A stretch of DNA of 9,013 nt. Source: an uncultured Eubacteriales bacterium (lineage in GTDB: Bacteria > Bacillota > Clostridia > Oscillospirales > Acutalibacteraceae). Numbering within the stretch: the first letter of the stretch is position 1; each line of letters begins with the position of its first letter. This document shows positions 1 through 6,708 of this stretch, piece after piece. The notes under the pieces are model-generated. The model saw only the letters and a program-made list of their open reading frames with translations, was not told where the DNA came from and did not search any database. The stretch covers positions 1 to 9,013 of the forward strand of contig ONSE01000191.1 in assembly GCA_900320415.1 (NCBI GenBank), given 5' to 3'. Both the position numbers and the translations under genes were made by a program.

Positions 1-821
1 CCATCACCAACCCCACCGTATCCGTTCTCGACATTGAGAAGTTCGCGCGTCTCGCGCATTCCCACGGTGTGCCCCTCATCGTGGACAACACCTTCGCGAC
101 GCCCGTCAACTGCCGCCCGATCGAGTTCGGCGCGGACATCGTGACACACTCCACCACCAAGTACATGGACGGTCACGCCATCAGCGTCGGCGGCGCGATC
201 ATCGACAGCGGCAACTTTGACTGGATGGCTCACGCGGACAAGTTCCCCGGTCTGACGACTCCCGACGAGAGCTATCACGGTCTTGTTTACGCCGAGAAGT
301 TCGGCAAGCTGGGCTACATCACCAAGGCGACCTCCCAGCTCATGCGCGACCTCGGCTCCATTCAGTCCCCCCAGAACGCGTTCTATCTGAACAACGGTCT
401 GGAGAGTCTGCACGTCCGTATGGACAGACACTGTTCCAACGCCCTCAAAGTCGCGAAGTTCCTCAGCAGCCACGAGAAGGTCGCGTGGATCAACTATCCC
501 GATCTGGAGGGAGATAAATACCACGAGCTGGCGCAGAAGTATCTGCCGAAGGGCTCCTGCGGCGTTATGGCGTTCGCGGTCAAGGGCGGCAGAGACAAGG
601 CGGTTCAGTTTATGGACGCCCTCAAGCTCGCGACCATCGCGACCCACGTAGCGGACGCGAGAACCTGCCTGCTGCATCCCGCCAGCCACACGCATCGTCA
701 GCTCTCCGAGCAGCAGCTGCTCGAGGCGGGTGTTGCCCCTGATTTGATCCGTCTTTCGGTCGGTCTGGAGAACGCCGACGACCTGATCGCGGATCTGGAA
801 CAGGCTTTAGCCTTGATTTAA
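1..821 (+). CDS. metY: O-acetylhomoserine sulfhydrylase-type PLP enzyme, 5'-truncated
   Basis: This is the C-terminal 272 codons (reading frame from base 3) of a Cys/Met-metabolism PLP-dependent enzyme. Members of this family make homocysteine from O-acetylhomoserine and sulfide in the cytoplasm. Seen: the segment VPLIVDNTFATP, which carries the PLP-contacting Asp, then HSTTKYMDGH with the Schiff-base lysine at bases 159-161. The C-terminal half contains HPASHTHRQLSEQQ and RLSVGLENADDLIADLEQAL, the usual substrate-carboxylate Arg region and terminal helix. Full-length MetY proteins are about 420-430 residues, so roughly 150 N-terminal residues lie upstream of the window. A GTG at base 69 is internal and not a start, because the frame stays open with family-like sequence to the window edge. 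The STTKYMDGH form favours MetY over cystathionine gamma-synthase or MetZ, but related activities cannot be excluded from a fragment. No terminator is seen in the 59 bases before ispD. Confidence 0.88.
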   Translation, partial: ITNPTVSVLDIEKFARLAHSHGVPLIVDNTFATPVNCRPIEFGADIVTHSTTKYMDGHAISVGGAIIDSGNFDWMAHADKFPGLTTPDESYHGLVYAEKFGKLGYITKATSQLMRDLGSIQSPQNAFYLNNGLESLHVRMDRHCSNALKVAKFLSSHEKVAWINYPDLEGDKYHELAQKYLPKGSCGVMAFAVKGGRDKAVQFMDALKLATIATHVADARTCLLHPASHTHRQLSEQQLLEAGVAPDLIRLSVGLENADDLIADLEQALALI

Positions 822-880
822 CAGCGGTTCCGCCGAGTGAAACGCCGACCGCGCAGTGTTAACAGAGGACAGGTGAAGTT

Positions 881-1588
881 ATGACGAATTATGTTTCAGC
901 CATCATCGTAGCCGCAGGCGGTTCCGTACGCATGGGAATCGCGGACAGCAAGCAGTTTATTCCGCTGCTGGGCAAGCCCGCGATCGAGTACACGCTCGCC
1001 GCTTTTCAGAACTGTCATTTGATTCGGGAGATCATCATTGTGTGCCGTGAACAGGATATGGAGCGTATCCGCGCCATCGCGGACGAGGACGGCATCACCA
1101 AGGTGACCAAGCTCGTTCCCGGCGGCGCGAGCCGCGCCGAAAGCGTTCGCAACGGCATCAACGCTGCCGACGCGAGGGCAAATTACTACGCGATTCACGA
1201 CGGCGCGCGTCCTCTGATCACGGTCGAGGAGATTGAGCGCGTCACGGAGGCGGCTTTTGAAACAGGCGCCGCGACGCTCGGTACCTCGGTGACCGACACC
1301 ATCAAGATTGTGGACGGTTACAATGTGATCGAGAGCACCCCGCTGCGCTCGCAGCTCAGGGCGGTGCAGACGCCGCAGGTGTTTGAAAAGGATTTGTATA
1401 CCTTCGCGCTGGAAAACGCGGGCGACAATCTGATCAATTTCACGGACGACTGCTCCCTGATCGAGCATATGGGCGGCGAGGTTTCCGTTGTCAAGGGAAG
1501 CAAGCAGAACATCAAGCTCACCACTCCGATCGATGTCATCATCGCGGAGAGCATTTTGAAGGAGAGAGCCAAGGGGAACGCGGTTTGA
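881..1588 (+). CDS. ispD: 2-C-methyl-D-erythritol 4-phosphate cytidylyltransferase
   Basis: IspD couples CTP to 2-C-methyl-D-erythritol 4-phosphate, giving CDP-ME and pyrophosphate, the third step of the MEP isoprenoid pathway. The 235-residue length is normal. Seen in order: the nucleotide-binding loop IIVAAGGSVRMG at residues 8-19 with the catalytic Arg17; K24 in DSKQF, matching the second catalytic basic residue; SRAESVRNGI at 84-93; HDGARPLI from residue 106, with the metal/CTP-binding Asp107; and near the C-terminus KGSKQNIKLTTPIDVIIAE with the conserved substrate-contacting Lys. The ATG is preceded by a GAGGAC-type Shine-Dalgarno about 10 bases upstream. ispF follows after 38 bases, so the two probably share a transcript. 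No clear sigma-A promoter was found in the gap after the metY-like gene, so transcription may read through from upstream. Confidence 0.96.
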   Translation: MTNYVSAIIVAAGGSVRMGIADSKQFIPLLGKPAIEYTLAAFQNCHLIREIIIVCREQDMERIRAIADEDGITKVTKLVPGGASRAESVRNGINAADARANYYAIHDGARPLITVEEIERVTEAAFETGAATLGTSVTDTIKIVDGYNVIESTPLRSQLRAVQTPQVFEKDLYTFALENAGDNLINFTDDCSLIEHMGGEVSVVKGSKQNIKLTTPIDVIIAESILKERAKGNAV

Positions 1589-1626
1589 CTGTTTTCTTTG
1601 GAAAAATGTGAAAGAGGAGAAATTCC

Positions 1627-2100
1627 ATGCGGATCGGTCACGGATACGACGTACATAAATTCGCGGAAAACCGCAGGCTGATTCTGGGCGGCGAGGAGAT
1701 TCCCTATTCCATGGGACTGCTCGGTCATTCCGACGCGGACGTGCTGCTGCACGCCATATCGGACGCTCTGCTGGGTGCCGCGGCGCTGGGGGATATCGGC
1801 AAGCTGTTCCCCGATACCGACGACCGTTTCCTCGGAGCGGACAGCCTGGAGCTGCTGCGCGAGGTGGTCCGTGTGCTGGAATCGCACGGCTACCGCATCG
1901 TCAATATTGATTCCACCGTCATCGCGCAGAAACCAAAGCTGCGCGGCTATATCGACCGTATGCGCGCGCATATCGCGGACGTCTGCGGCATAGACATTTC
2001 CTGTGTGAGCGTGAAGGCGACCACGGAGGAAAAACTCGGGTTTACGGGCAGACTGGAGGGCATCTCCGCTCATGCGGTCTGTTTGATAGATATTTTATAA
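1627..2100 (+). CDS. ispF: 2-C-methyl-D-erythritol 2,4-cyclodiphosphate synthase
   Basis: IspF converts CDP-ME 2-phosphate to ME-2,4-cyclodiphosphate with release of CMP, the fifth MEP pathway step. The family works as a homotrimer with a zinc ion and a divalent metal at subunit interfaces. The 157-residue length is typical. Seen: RIGHGYDVHKF with zinc ligands Asp8 and His10; GHSDADVLLHAISDALLGA with the third zinc ligand His42; DIGKLFPDTD at about 56-65; and the C-terminal signature SVKATTEEKLGFTGRLEGISAHAV, which lines the CDP pocket. The Shine-Dalgarno AGAGGAG lies 6-12 bases before the ATG. It sits directly after ispD, an arrangement common in Firmicutes (some even fuse the two), and 16 bases before the zinc-ribbon gene. 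Codon use resembles ispD. Confidence 0.97.
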   Translation: MRIGHGYDVHKFAENRRLILGGEEIPYSMGLLGHSDADVLLHAISDALLGAAALGDIGKLFPDTDDRFLGADSLELLREVVRVLESHGYRIVNIDSTVIAQKPKLRGYIDRMRAHIADVCGIDISCVSVKATTEEKLGFTGRLEGISAHAVCLIDIL

Positions 2101-2116
2101 CAAAGGAGTAATTGAA

Positions 2117-2596
2117 ATGAAAAATTGTCCTAACTGTAACGCCCCTCTGGCGGACGACGCGGTATTCTGCACCAACTGCGGAACCAACCTGGGTGGAGCG
2201 CCCATTGCTCCTCAGCAGCCTCCTGTTGCACAGCCCGCTGTTAACGAGTACGACCACACTGCAGAGTTCAGCCCTGAAGAGGTTCACGACAACAAGATTT
2301 TTGCGCTGTCCATCTATGCGCTGGGCTTTATCGGCATCATCATCGCGCTCCTCGCAAAGAGCTCTGACAACTCTGCTTACCTGCGTTTCCATATCAAGCA
2401 GCAGCTCATGATCACCATCGCTGAGGTTCTGGTCGGCTTCATCACCGCTGTTCTCAGCTGGACCTGCATCGTTCCCATCGCAGGCGCCGCTATGCTCGGC
2501 TTCCTGGGCGTTGTTGAGATCATCTGCTTCATCAATGTTTGCAGAAACAAGTCCGTTGAGCCCCTGCTCATCAGAAAATTAACCTTCCTGAAATAA
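2117..2596 (+). CDS. small zinc-ribbon membrane protein (DUF4870-like)
   Basis: Function is unknown. The 159-residue protein begins with a compact zinc ribbon: CPNC at residues 4-7 and CTNCG at 18-22, four cysteines spaced as in the zinc-ribbon domains of many small Firmicute membrane proteins. A Pro/Gln/Ala-rich linker (about 28-42) and an acidic stretch follow. The rest is hydrophobic, with probable membrane segments at about 61-80, 97-115 and 117-141. The segment YLRFHIKQQLMI between the first two resembles the 'RFH..Q' turn of the DUF4870/Tic20-like family; that match is from memory and needs a profile search. The cysteine ribbon would be cytoplasmic. An AAAGGAG Shine-Dalgarno sits just before the ATG, and the gene is 16 bases after ispF and upstream of the operon's terminator, so it is probably the last gene of the ispDF transcript. 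There is no evidence that it takes part in isoprenoid synthesis. Confidence 0.85.
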   Translation: MKNCPNCNAPLADDAVFCTNCGTNLGGAPIAPQQPPVAQPAVNEYDHTAEFSPEEVHDNKIFALSIYALGFIGIIIALLAKSSDNSAYLRFHIKQQLMITIAEVLVGFITAVLSWTCIVPIAGAAMLGFLGVVEIICFINVCRNKSVEPLLIRKLTFLK

Positions 2597-2617
2597 GTAA
2601 TCAAGGTCTATTTTCCG

Positions 2618-2652
2618 CACCTCGCTCATAAACTGGAGCGAGGTGTTTTTTT
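2618..2652 (+). terminator. intrinsic terminator of the ispD-ispF-zinc-ribbon operon
   Basis: A perfect 10-bp stem, CACCTCGCTC (2618-2627) with GAGCGAGGTG (2636-2645), encloses an 8-base loop. Seven T residues (2646-2652) follow immediately. It starts 21 bases after the zinc-ribbon gene's stop. It is a textbook factor-independent terminator. Its 3' arm also supplies the Shine-Dalgarno of the next gene. Confidence 0.93.
2640..2645 (+). promoter_or_regulatory. Shine-Dalgarno of the carboxypeptidase, embedded in the terminator stem
   Basis: GAGGTG at 2640-2645 lies 8 bases before the ATG at 2654, the ideal spacing, and no other purine-rich site is near. All six bases belong to the 3' arm of the terminator hairpin, so when the hairpin forms in a read-through RNA the ribosome site is paired. 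This site decides the start at 2654 over TTG 2651 and ATG 2666. Confidence 0.75.
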
Positions 2653-2653
2653 G

Positions 2654-3790
2654 ATGAAAAAAGCGATGATTTCCGTGATTCTGGCATTGAGCCTGCTGAC
2701 CGTTCCCGTTTTCCCGGCTTTCGCGCTCAGTGAGGAGAGCGTCTCCGCTCCCTCGGCGATACTGATGGAGGCGGGGACGGGCAAGATCCTGTTTGAGAAG
2801 AACGCGCACGAGCGGCGCCCCTGCGCGTCTATCACTAAGGTGATGACCCTGCTGCTGGTGTTTGAGGCGATGGACAGCGGCAGGCTGCGCCTCGACGATA
2901 CCATTACCTCCTCCGCTCACGCCGCCTCGATGGGGGGCAGTGACATCTGGCTCGAGGAGGGCGAGAGTATGTCGGCGGACGATATGATAAAGGCGACGGT
3001 GGTCGCCTCCGCCAACGACGCGGCGGTAGCCCTTGCCGAGCATATCAGCGGCAGCGAGGACGCCTTTGTAGAGCAGATGAACGTCCGCGCGGAGGAACTG
3101 GGCATGGGGGATACCACCTTCAAAAACTGCAACGGACTGGATGAGGAGGGGCATCTGACCTCGGCGTTTGACGTCGCTCTGATGGCGCGAGAGCTGATGA
3201 AGCATGAGAAGATCTACGACTATACCTCCATCTGGCTGGATTATCTCAGAGGAGGGGAAACGCAGATCGTCAACACCAACAAGCTCCTGAAAACCTATAA
3301 GGGCATTACGGGACTGAAAACGGGCACAACCGACGACGCGGGCTGCTGCATGGCGGCTTCCGCGGAACGCGACGGTATGACGCTGCTCAGCGTCGTTCTG
3401 GGCTGCGATACGGGAAAGCAGCGGTTTGCGGATTCGGCGGCGCTTCTGGATTACGGTTTTGCGAATTACGCCGTGAGGGAGCTGAAGCTGCCCGATGATT
3501 TGCCCGAAAGTCTGGCGGTGGACGGCGGCATGGCTTCCGAAACGGCAATCAGCTGTGAAATCAAGGGCAGCATCGTTACCGGCAAGGCAAGCTCCGATGA
3601 GGTGGAATACGTCGTTGATCTGCCCGAATCGGTGCAGGCTCCTGTCGAATGCGGTGAAATATTGGGATCCGTAGCCTGTACGCTGGGCGGTGAGGCGCAA
3701 TGCTTTGATATCACCGCGGCGGAAAGCGTGGAAAAAGCGTCCTTCGCGCCGGTTTTCGCCCGTTTGTTTAATTCCTTAACAACATTATAA
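2654..3790 (+). CDS. D-alanyl-D-alanine carboxypeptidase (PBP5/DacA-DacF family)
   Basis: This is a secreted low-molecular-mass penicillin-binding protein that removes the terminal D-Ala from peptidoglycan pentapeptides (MEROPS family S11). From ATG 2654 it has 378 residues, usual for DacF-type proteins. Seen: an N-terminal signal peptide (MKK, a hydrophobic core, then an AFA cleavage site near residue 24); the acylation motif SITK with Ser59 and Lys62; the second motif SAN at 119-121; and the third motif KTGTT at 222-226. A C-terminal beta-rich region, typical of PBP5_C, follows and ends in VEKASFAPVFARLFNSL, a probable amphipathic membrane anchor. ATG 2654 is preferred over the in-frame TTG one codon earlier because of its Shine-Dalgarno. 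No promoter could be placed upstream, so expression either reads through the preceding terminator or uses an unrecognised promoter. DacA and DacF paralogues cannot be told apart here. Confidence 0.95.
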   Translation: MKKAMISVILALSLLTVPVFPAFALSEESVSAPSAILMEAGTGKILFEKNAHERRPCASITKVMTLLLVFEAMDSGRLRLDDTITSSAHAASMGGSDIWLEEGESMSADDMIKATVVASANDAAVALAEHISGSEDAFVEQMNVRAEELGMGDTTFKNCNGLDEEGHLTSAFDVALMARELMKHEKIYDYTSIWLDYLRGGETQIVNTNKLLKTYKGITGLKTGTTDDAGCCMAASAERDGMTLLSVVLGCDTGKQRFADSAALLDYGFANYAVRELKLPDDLPESLAVDGGMASETAISCEIKGSIVTGKASSDEVEYVVDLPESVQAPVECGEILGSVACTLGGEAQCFDITAAESVEKASFAPVFARLFNSLTTL

Positions 3791-3806
3791 ATTTGCCGAA
3801 AACGCC

Positions 3807-3835
3807 TTGAAAAAAATCCTCTCTTATAGTATAAT
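3807..3835 (+). promoter_or_regulatory. sigma-A promoter of pgi
   Basis: A -35 box TTGAAA (3807-3812) and a -10 box TATAAT (3830-3835) are separated by exactly 17 bases. The expected transcript start is near 3842, giving a leader of about 27 bases that carries the GGAGGG ribosome site at 3854-3859. The promoter lies in the 78-base gap after the carboxypeptidase, so pgi has its own promoter. Confidence 0.92.
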
Positions 3836-3868
3836 GAAACAATAAAGGTAATTGGAGGGATTTAGTAT

Positions 3869-5206
3869 ATGGCAACTAAGTTGACTGATCAATACTTAAA
3901 GGATTTTATCAGCGAGCACGAGTATGACGGCGTGGCGGCTGAAGTCAAGGCGGCTCATAAGGCTCTTCACGACGGCACGGGTCTCGGCAACGATTTTATC
4001 GGCTGGCTCAATCTGCCCACTGAGTATGACAAAGAGGAGTTTGCCCGCATCAAGGCGGCGGCGGAGAAGATCAAGAAGGACACCGACGTGTTCGTCGTTA
4101 TCGGCATCGGCGGCTCCTATCTGGGCGCCCGCGCGGCGATTGAGTTTCTGACCTCTCAGAACTACAATCTCACCTGCAAGGACACTCCGCAGATTTTCTT
4201 CACCGGCAACTCCATCAGCTCCTCGGCGCTGGCTGAGATCATGGAGCTTTGCGAGGGTAAGGATGTTTCCGTAAACATGATTTCCAAGTCGGGCACCACC
4301 ACCGAGCCTGCTATCGCGTTCCGCGTGTTCCGCGAGATGCTCGAGAAGAAATACGGCAAGGAAGGCGCCCGTGAGCGCATCTACTGCACCACCGACAAGG
4401 CGAGAGGCACCCTCAAGGCGCTGGCTGACGAGGAAGGCTACGAGACCTTTGTCGTGCCCGATGACGTCGGCGGCAGATTCTCCGTTCTCACAGCGGTAGG
4501 ACTGCTTCCCATCGCGGTTTCGGGCGCGGATATCGACGCTCTGATGCAGGGCGCGCAGCTCGCGCAGAAGGAGCTTGACAACGATGATGTCAAGACCAAC
4601 GACTGCTACAAGTACGCTGCGATCCGCAACATTCTCTACCGCAAGGGCAAGACCATGGAGGTTATGGTTTCCTATGAACCCGCCTACACCATGATGGCAG
4701 AGTGGTTCAAGCAGCTCTACGGCGAGAGCGAGGGCAAGGATAACAAGGGTATTTTCCCTGCCAGCGTGATCTTCTCGACAGACCTGCATTCTCTGGGTCA
4801 GTATATTCAGGACGGCAGACGCACCATGTTTGAGACCGTTGTCCTCTTTGACAAGTGCCGCAGGGAGGTAACTCTCGGCACTGATCCCACTAACGTGGAC
4901 GGACTCAACTTCCTCGCGGGCAAGACCATGGGCTTTGTTAACCGCAAGGCGTTCGAGGGCACCGTACTGGCGCATAATGACGGCGGCGTTCCCAACGTGG
5001 TCATCAACGTTCCCGAGATGAACGAAACAGAGCTCGGCTATCTGATTTACTTCTTCGAGAAGGCGTGCGCGATTTCGGGCTATATGCTCGGCGTGAACCC
5101 CTTCAACCAGCCCGGCGTTGAGAGCTACAAGAAGAATATGTTCGCTCTCCTCGGCAAGCCCGGCTACGAGGATCAGAAGGCGGAGCTGGAAGCAAGACTG
5201 AAGTAA
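3869..5206 (+). CDS. pgi: glucose-6-phosphate isomerase
   Basis: Pgi interconverts glucose 6-phosphate and fructose 6-phosphate in glycolysis and gluconeogenesis in the cytoplasm. At 445 residues it is the short form common in Firmicutes, not the roughly 550-residue proteobacterial/eukaryotic type. Two SIS sugar-isomerase domains are visible: VIGIGGSYLGARAA at 77-90 and the phosphate-binding SKSGTTTE at 139-146. DDVGGRFSVLTAVGLLP at 198-214 matches the first Pgi signature. GESEGK at 285-290 holds the catalytic base Glu286. DLHSLGQ at 305-311 probably holds the ring-opening His307. NPFNQPGVESYKKNMF at 410-425 matches the second signature with the active-site Lys421. The start has a GGAGGG ribosome site and lies downstream of the strong promoter described separately. 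No terminator is visible after it, so the following P-loop gene is probably co-transcribed. Residue roles are by analogy with characterised isomerases. Confidence 0.97.
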   Translation: MATKLTDQYLKDFISEHEYDGVAAEVKAAHKALHDGTGLGNDFIGWLNLPTEYDKEEFARIKAAAEKIKKDTDVFVVIGIGGSYLGARAAIEFLTSQNYNLTCKDTPQIFFTGNSISSSALAEIMELCEGKDVSVNMISKSGTTTEPAIAFRVFREMLEKKYGKEGARERIYCTTDKARGTLKALADEEGYETFVVPDDVGGRFSVLTAVGLLPIAVSGADIDALMQGAQLAQKELDNDDVKTNDCYKYAAIRNILYRKGKTMEVMVSYEPAYTMMAEWFKQLYGESEGKDNKGIFPASVIFSTDLHSLGQYIQDGRRTMFETVVLFDKCRREVTLGTDPTNVDGLNFLAGKTMGFVNRKAFEGTVLAHNDGGVPNVVINVPEMNETELGYLIYFFEKACAISGYMLGVNPFNQPGVESYKKNMFALLGKPGYEDQKAELEARLK

Positions 5207-5259
5207 TTCAATGCAGCGGTTTCCGTACAAATACGTATAAAATACAGGAGGTTTTTACT

Positions 5260-5676
5260 ATGGTTACTTTATTAATCGGTAAAAAAGGATCAGGAAAAAC
5301 AAAAAAACTCATTGAGCGCGCTGACGCTGCGGTAGCGGCTTCCTCCGGCAACGTTGTTGTCATCGAGAAGGGCGCGAAGCTCACATACGACGTTACACAC
5401 AAGGCGAGACTGATTGACACAGAGCAGTACACCATCTATGGTTATGATATGCTTTACGGCTTCATCAGCGGTATCTGCGCGGGCAACTACGACGTGACGG
5501 ATATTCTCGTTGATTCCACCTTCAAGATCGCTCCCGAGGCGATTGCGGGTCTGGAGTCCTTCACGAAGAAGCTGCAGGCGCTTTCGGAGGCTACCTCCAC
5601 CAATATCGTTCTGCTGATTTCCGCGGACGAGGCGGATATCCCCGACTCCATCAACGCGGTTTGCGAGAGAGTTTGA
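5260..5676 (+). CDS. small P-loop ATP-binding protein of unknown function
   Basis: The 138-residue protein starts almost at once with a Walker A motif: GKKGSGKT at residues 7-14, with Lys13 and Thr14 as nucleotide-binding residues. A hydrophobic strand ending in acid, DILVD (81-85), is a plausible Walker B. The later strand NIVLLISA (115-122) would be the next core strand. There is no signal peptide or membrane segment. Clostridial relatives of this kind are often labelled 'twitching motility protein PilT', but the protein is far shorter than real PilT ATPases (about 350 residues) and lacks their Asp/His boxes, so I treat that label as a misnomer. A good Shine-Dalgarno (GGAGG, ending 10 bases before the ATG) supports the start. 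The gene follows pgi by 53 bases with no terminator between them, and a strong terminator follows it, so it probably sits in a pgi transcript. A link to sugar metabolism is not established. Confidence 0.85.
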   Translation: MVTLLIGKKGSGKTKKLIERADAAVAASSGNVVVIEKGAKLTYDVTHKARLIDTEQYTIYGYDMLYGFISGICAGNYDVTDILVDSTFKIAPEAIAGLESFTKKLQALSEATSTNIVLLISADEADIPDSINAVCERV

Positions 5677-5689
5677 TTCGCAGTGCTGT

Positions 5690-5718
5690 GCGGCGCGGTT
5701 TATCCGCGCCGCTTTTTT
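5690..5718 (+). terminator. intrinsic terminator after the pgi/P-loop transcript
   Basis: A perfect 9-bp GC-only stem, GCGGCGCGG (5690-5698) with CCGCGCCGC (5704-5712), has a 5-base loop and six Ts (5713-5718). It begins 13 bases after the P-loop gene's stop. The remaining 5719-5790 is A-rich and shows nothing convincing before the next promoter. Confidence 0.94.
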
Positions 5719-5790
5719 CCGAACAGGAAAAAACAAGGCGTTTGCGCCAAAAAAACGCGCGGAAAAATGCAAAAATATCTGTTTTTTCAG

Positions 5791-5819
5791 TTGACAAAGA
5801 GGCAAACCTTTTGTATAAT
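5791..5819 (+). promoter_or_regulatory. consensus sigma-A promoter of yceD-rpmF
   Basis: The -35 box TTGACA (5791-5796) and the -10 box TATAAT (5814-5819) both match the consensus at every base, with an exact 17-base spacer. An A/T-rich stretch with T- and A-tracts lies just upstream (about 5757-5788) and could act as an UP element. The expected start is near 5826, with a leader of about 41 bases. Such strength fits a ribosomal-protein operon. Confidence 0.95.
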
Positions 5820-5866
5820 AATAAACAGCGTTTTAATATGCGTTGCTGCGGTTTTGAGGTGAGTGT

Positions 5867-6364
5867 ATGCTTTTCGAATTGAAATCCGTGTTCCTCGCAG
5901 ACGGCGAGAGCAGTGAGGTGCGATATGAGCTTGACATCACCGACATCTCCATAGACGGGATTTTTCCATTCACTTCCCCCGTCAGCGTCGCCGCCAAGGC
6001 GGTGAACCGCGCAAGTCTTGTCACTCTCACTCTGGACTGTGAGTTTTCCTACCGACGCCCCTGTGACCGCTGCGGAAAAGAAGTCAGCGGTACCGCGCGC
6101 GAGCGCTATTCGCACAGGCTGGTGCAGACGCTGGTGGACGAGACAAACGACGATTATATTGAAACTCCCGATTTCACCTTGGAGCTGGACGAGGTTGTCA
6201 TCTCCGACATTATTCTTTCCTACCCGCAGAAGTTTCTCTGCGCGCAGGACTGCAGAGGACTGTGTCCTCAGTGCGGAGCGGATCTTAACGAAGGCGAGTG
6301 CGGCTGCGACAGGCAGTCAGCTGACCCGAGGCTGGAAATTCTGAAACAGCTTATGGAAGAGTAA
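5867..6364 (+). CDS. yceD: YceD/DUF177 family protein
   Basis: This is a 165-residue member of the DUF177 (YceD) family, widely encoded immediately upstream of rpmF. The family is linked by context, and in plants by genetics, to 23S rRNA accumulation or large-subunit biogenesis; the molecular role in this organism is unproven. Seen: an N-terminal beta-rich half (VRYELDITDISIDG); CDRCG at 66-70; an acidic central stretch (DETNDDYIETPDFTLELDEVV); and a cysteine-rich C-terminus (C125, C129, CPQC 133-136, CGC 145-147) ending in the family-like DPRLEILKQL. The cysteines could bind zinc, matching the zinc-ribbon type of L32 encoded next. The ATG has GAGGTG five bases upstream. rpmF starts 23 bases after its stop, and both are served by the consensus promoter at 5791-5819. 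Confidence 0.94.
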   Translation: MLFELKSVFLADGESSEVRYELDITDISIDGIFPFTSPVSVAAKAVNRASLVTLTLDCEFSYRRPCDRCGKEVSGTARERYSHRLVQTLVDETNDDYIETPDFTLELDEVVISDIILSYPQKFLCAQDCRGLCPQCGADLNEGECGCDRQSADPRLEILKQLMEE

Positions 6365-6387
6365 CAACATATAAGGAGGTCTTTGGA

Positions 6388-6573
6388 ATGGCAGTACCCA
6401 AGAGAAAAACATCACACGCAAGAAAGAGCTCAAGACGTTCAACTGTATGGAAGCTCAACGCTCCCGCTTTGACAACTTGCCCCAACTGCGGTGAACTGAC
6501 AGCTTCTCACAGAGCTTGCACGAACTGCGGTATGTACAACGGCAGACAGGTTGTTGTTAAGAAAGAAGCGTAA
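6388..6573 (+). CDS. rpmF: 50S ribosomal protein L32
   Basis: L32 is a small protein of the large ribosomal subunit. The 61-residue length is normal. It opens with the conserved MAVPKRKTSHARKSSRRS, a basic tail that threads into rRNA. A zinc ribbon follows, with cysteine pairs CPNC (31-34) and CTNC (44-47), and it ends in NGRQVVVKKEA. All four cysteines are present, so this is the zinc-binding (C+) form; some bacteria carry cysteine-less copies expressed under zinc starvation. A full-strength Shine-Dalgarno AAGGAGGT ends 7 bases before the ATG. The gene is the last of a two-gene transcript and is followed by a terminator. plsX, which often follows rpmF in bacteria, is absent here; der lies downstream, beyond repeats. 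Confidence 0.98.
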   Translation: MAVPKRKTSHARKSSRRSTVWKLNAPALTTCPNCGELTASHRACTNCGMYNGRQVVVKKEA

Positions 6574-6588
6574 TTTTCAAGAAACGAC

Positions 6589-6623
6589 GGGCGACAGGAG
6601 CATATACTTCTGTTCGCCCTTTT
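6589..6623 (+). terminator. intrinsic terminator of yceD-rpmF
   Basis: GGGCGA (6589-6594) pairs with TCGCCC (6614-6619), and CAGGAG (6595-6600) pairs with CTTCTG (6607-6612) including one G-T pair. T6613 is bulged and the loop is 6 bases. A short T run (6620-6623) and a T-rich tail follow. It starts 15 bases after the rpmF stop. Confidence 0.85.
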
Positions 6624-6632
6624 GTCTTGTTA

Positions 6633-6692
6633 GGGATACTTTGATGATCCGGTGTCGTGCTTTTGTGCGGTAAGGCGTTTTTAGAGGTTCCC
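6633..6692 (+). repeat. degenerate MITE-like element, upstream tandem copy
   Basis: The right part (6656-6692) matches the right end of the element at 6697-6792 in 32 of 37 positions, at an offset of exactly 100 bases, and ends in the same 12-bp terminal sequence TTAGAGGTTCCC. The left boundary is uncertain. GGGATACTTTGA at 6633-6644 matches 8 of 12 bases of the left terminal repeat of the next element and is preceded by GTTA, close to the TTTA flanking the others. If so, this is a shortened, decayed copy of about 60 bp. It begins just past the rpmF terminator. Confidence 0.6.
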
Positions 6693-6708
6693 TTTAGGGA
6701 ATCTCTAA
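6681..6708 (+). repeat. hairpin formed at the junction of the two tandem elements
   Basis: The right end of the first element (6681-6692) and the left end of the second (6697-6708) face each other around TTTA and can form a 12-bp stem with one G-T pair and a 4-base loop. There is no following T run, so I do not call it a terminator. In RNA it would be a stable stem about 110 bases before the der start. Confidence 0.75.

Noticed and set aside
822..880. Possible terminator between the metY-like gene and ispD
   Set aside because: GC-rich inverted bits such as GGTTCCGCC are imperfect and no T run follows.
2579..5230. Long minus-strand open frames opposite the carboxypeptidase (373 codons) and pgi (444 codons)
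   Set aside because: They lie antisense to genes with intact catalytic motifs, their predicted sequences are rich in Arg, His, Ala and Val without recognisable domains, and GC-rich third positions explain the absence of stops.
5236..5243. TATAAAAT upstream of the P-loop gene as a promoter -10
   Set aside because: No -35-like hexamer lies 16-18 bases upstream and no extended -10 TG is present; read-through from pgi is simpler.
5620..5640. ADEAD string in the small P-loop protein suggesting a DEAD-box helicase
   Set aside because: The other helicase motifs are absent, the protein is only 138 residues, and the string is not at the expected position relative to the Walker A motif.
5731..5751. 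Short inverted repeat GGCG/CGCC with A-run, a possible minus-strand terminator
   Set aside because: The stem is only about 4 bp and no minus-strand gene exists here to terminate.
5838..5882. 14-codon upstream frame (ATG 5838) overlapping the yceD start
   Set aside because: It has no ribosome binding site, while the yceD start has GAGGTG at proper spacing; probably chance.
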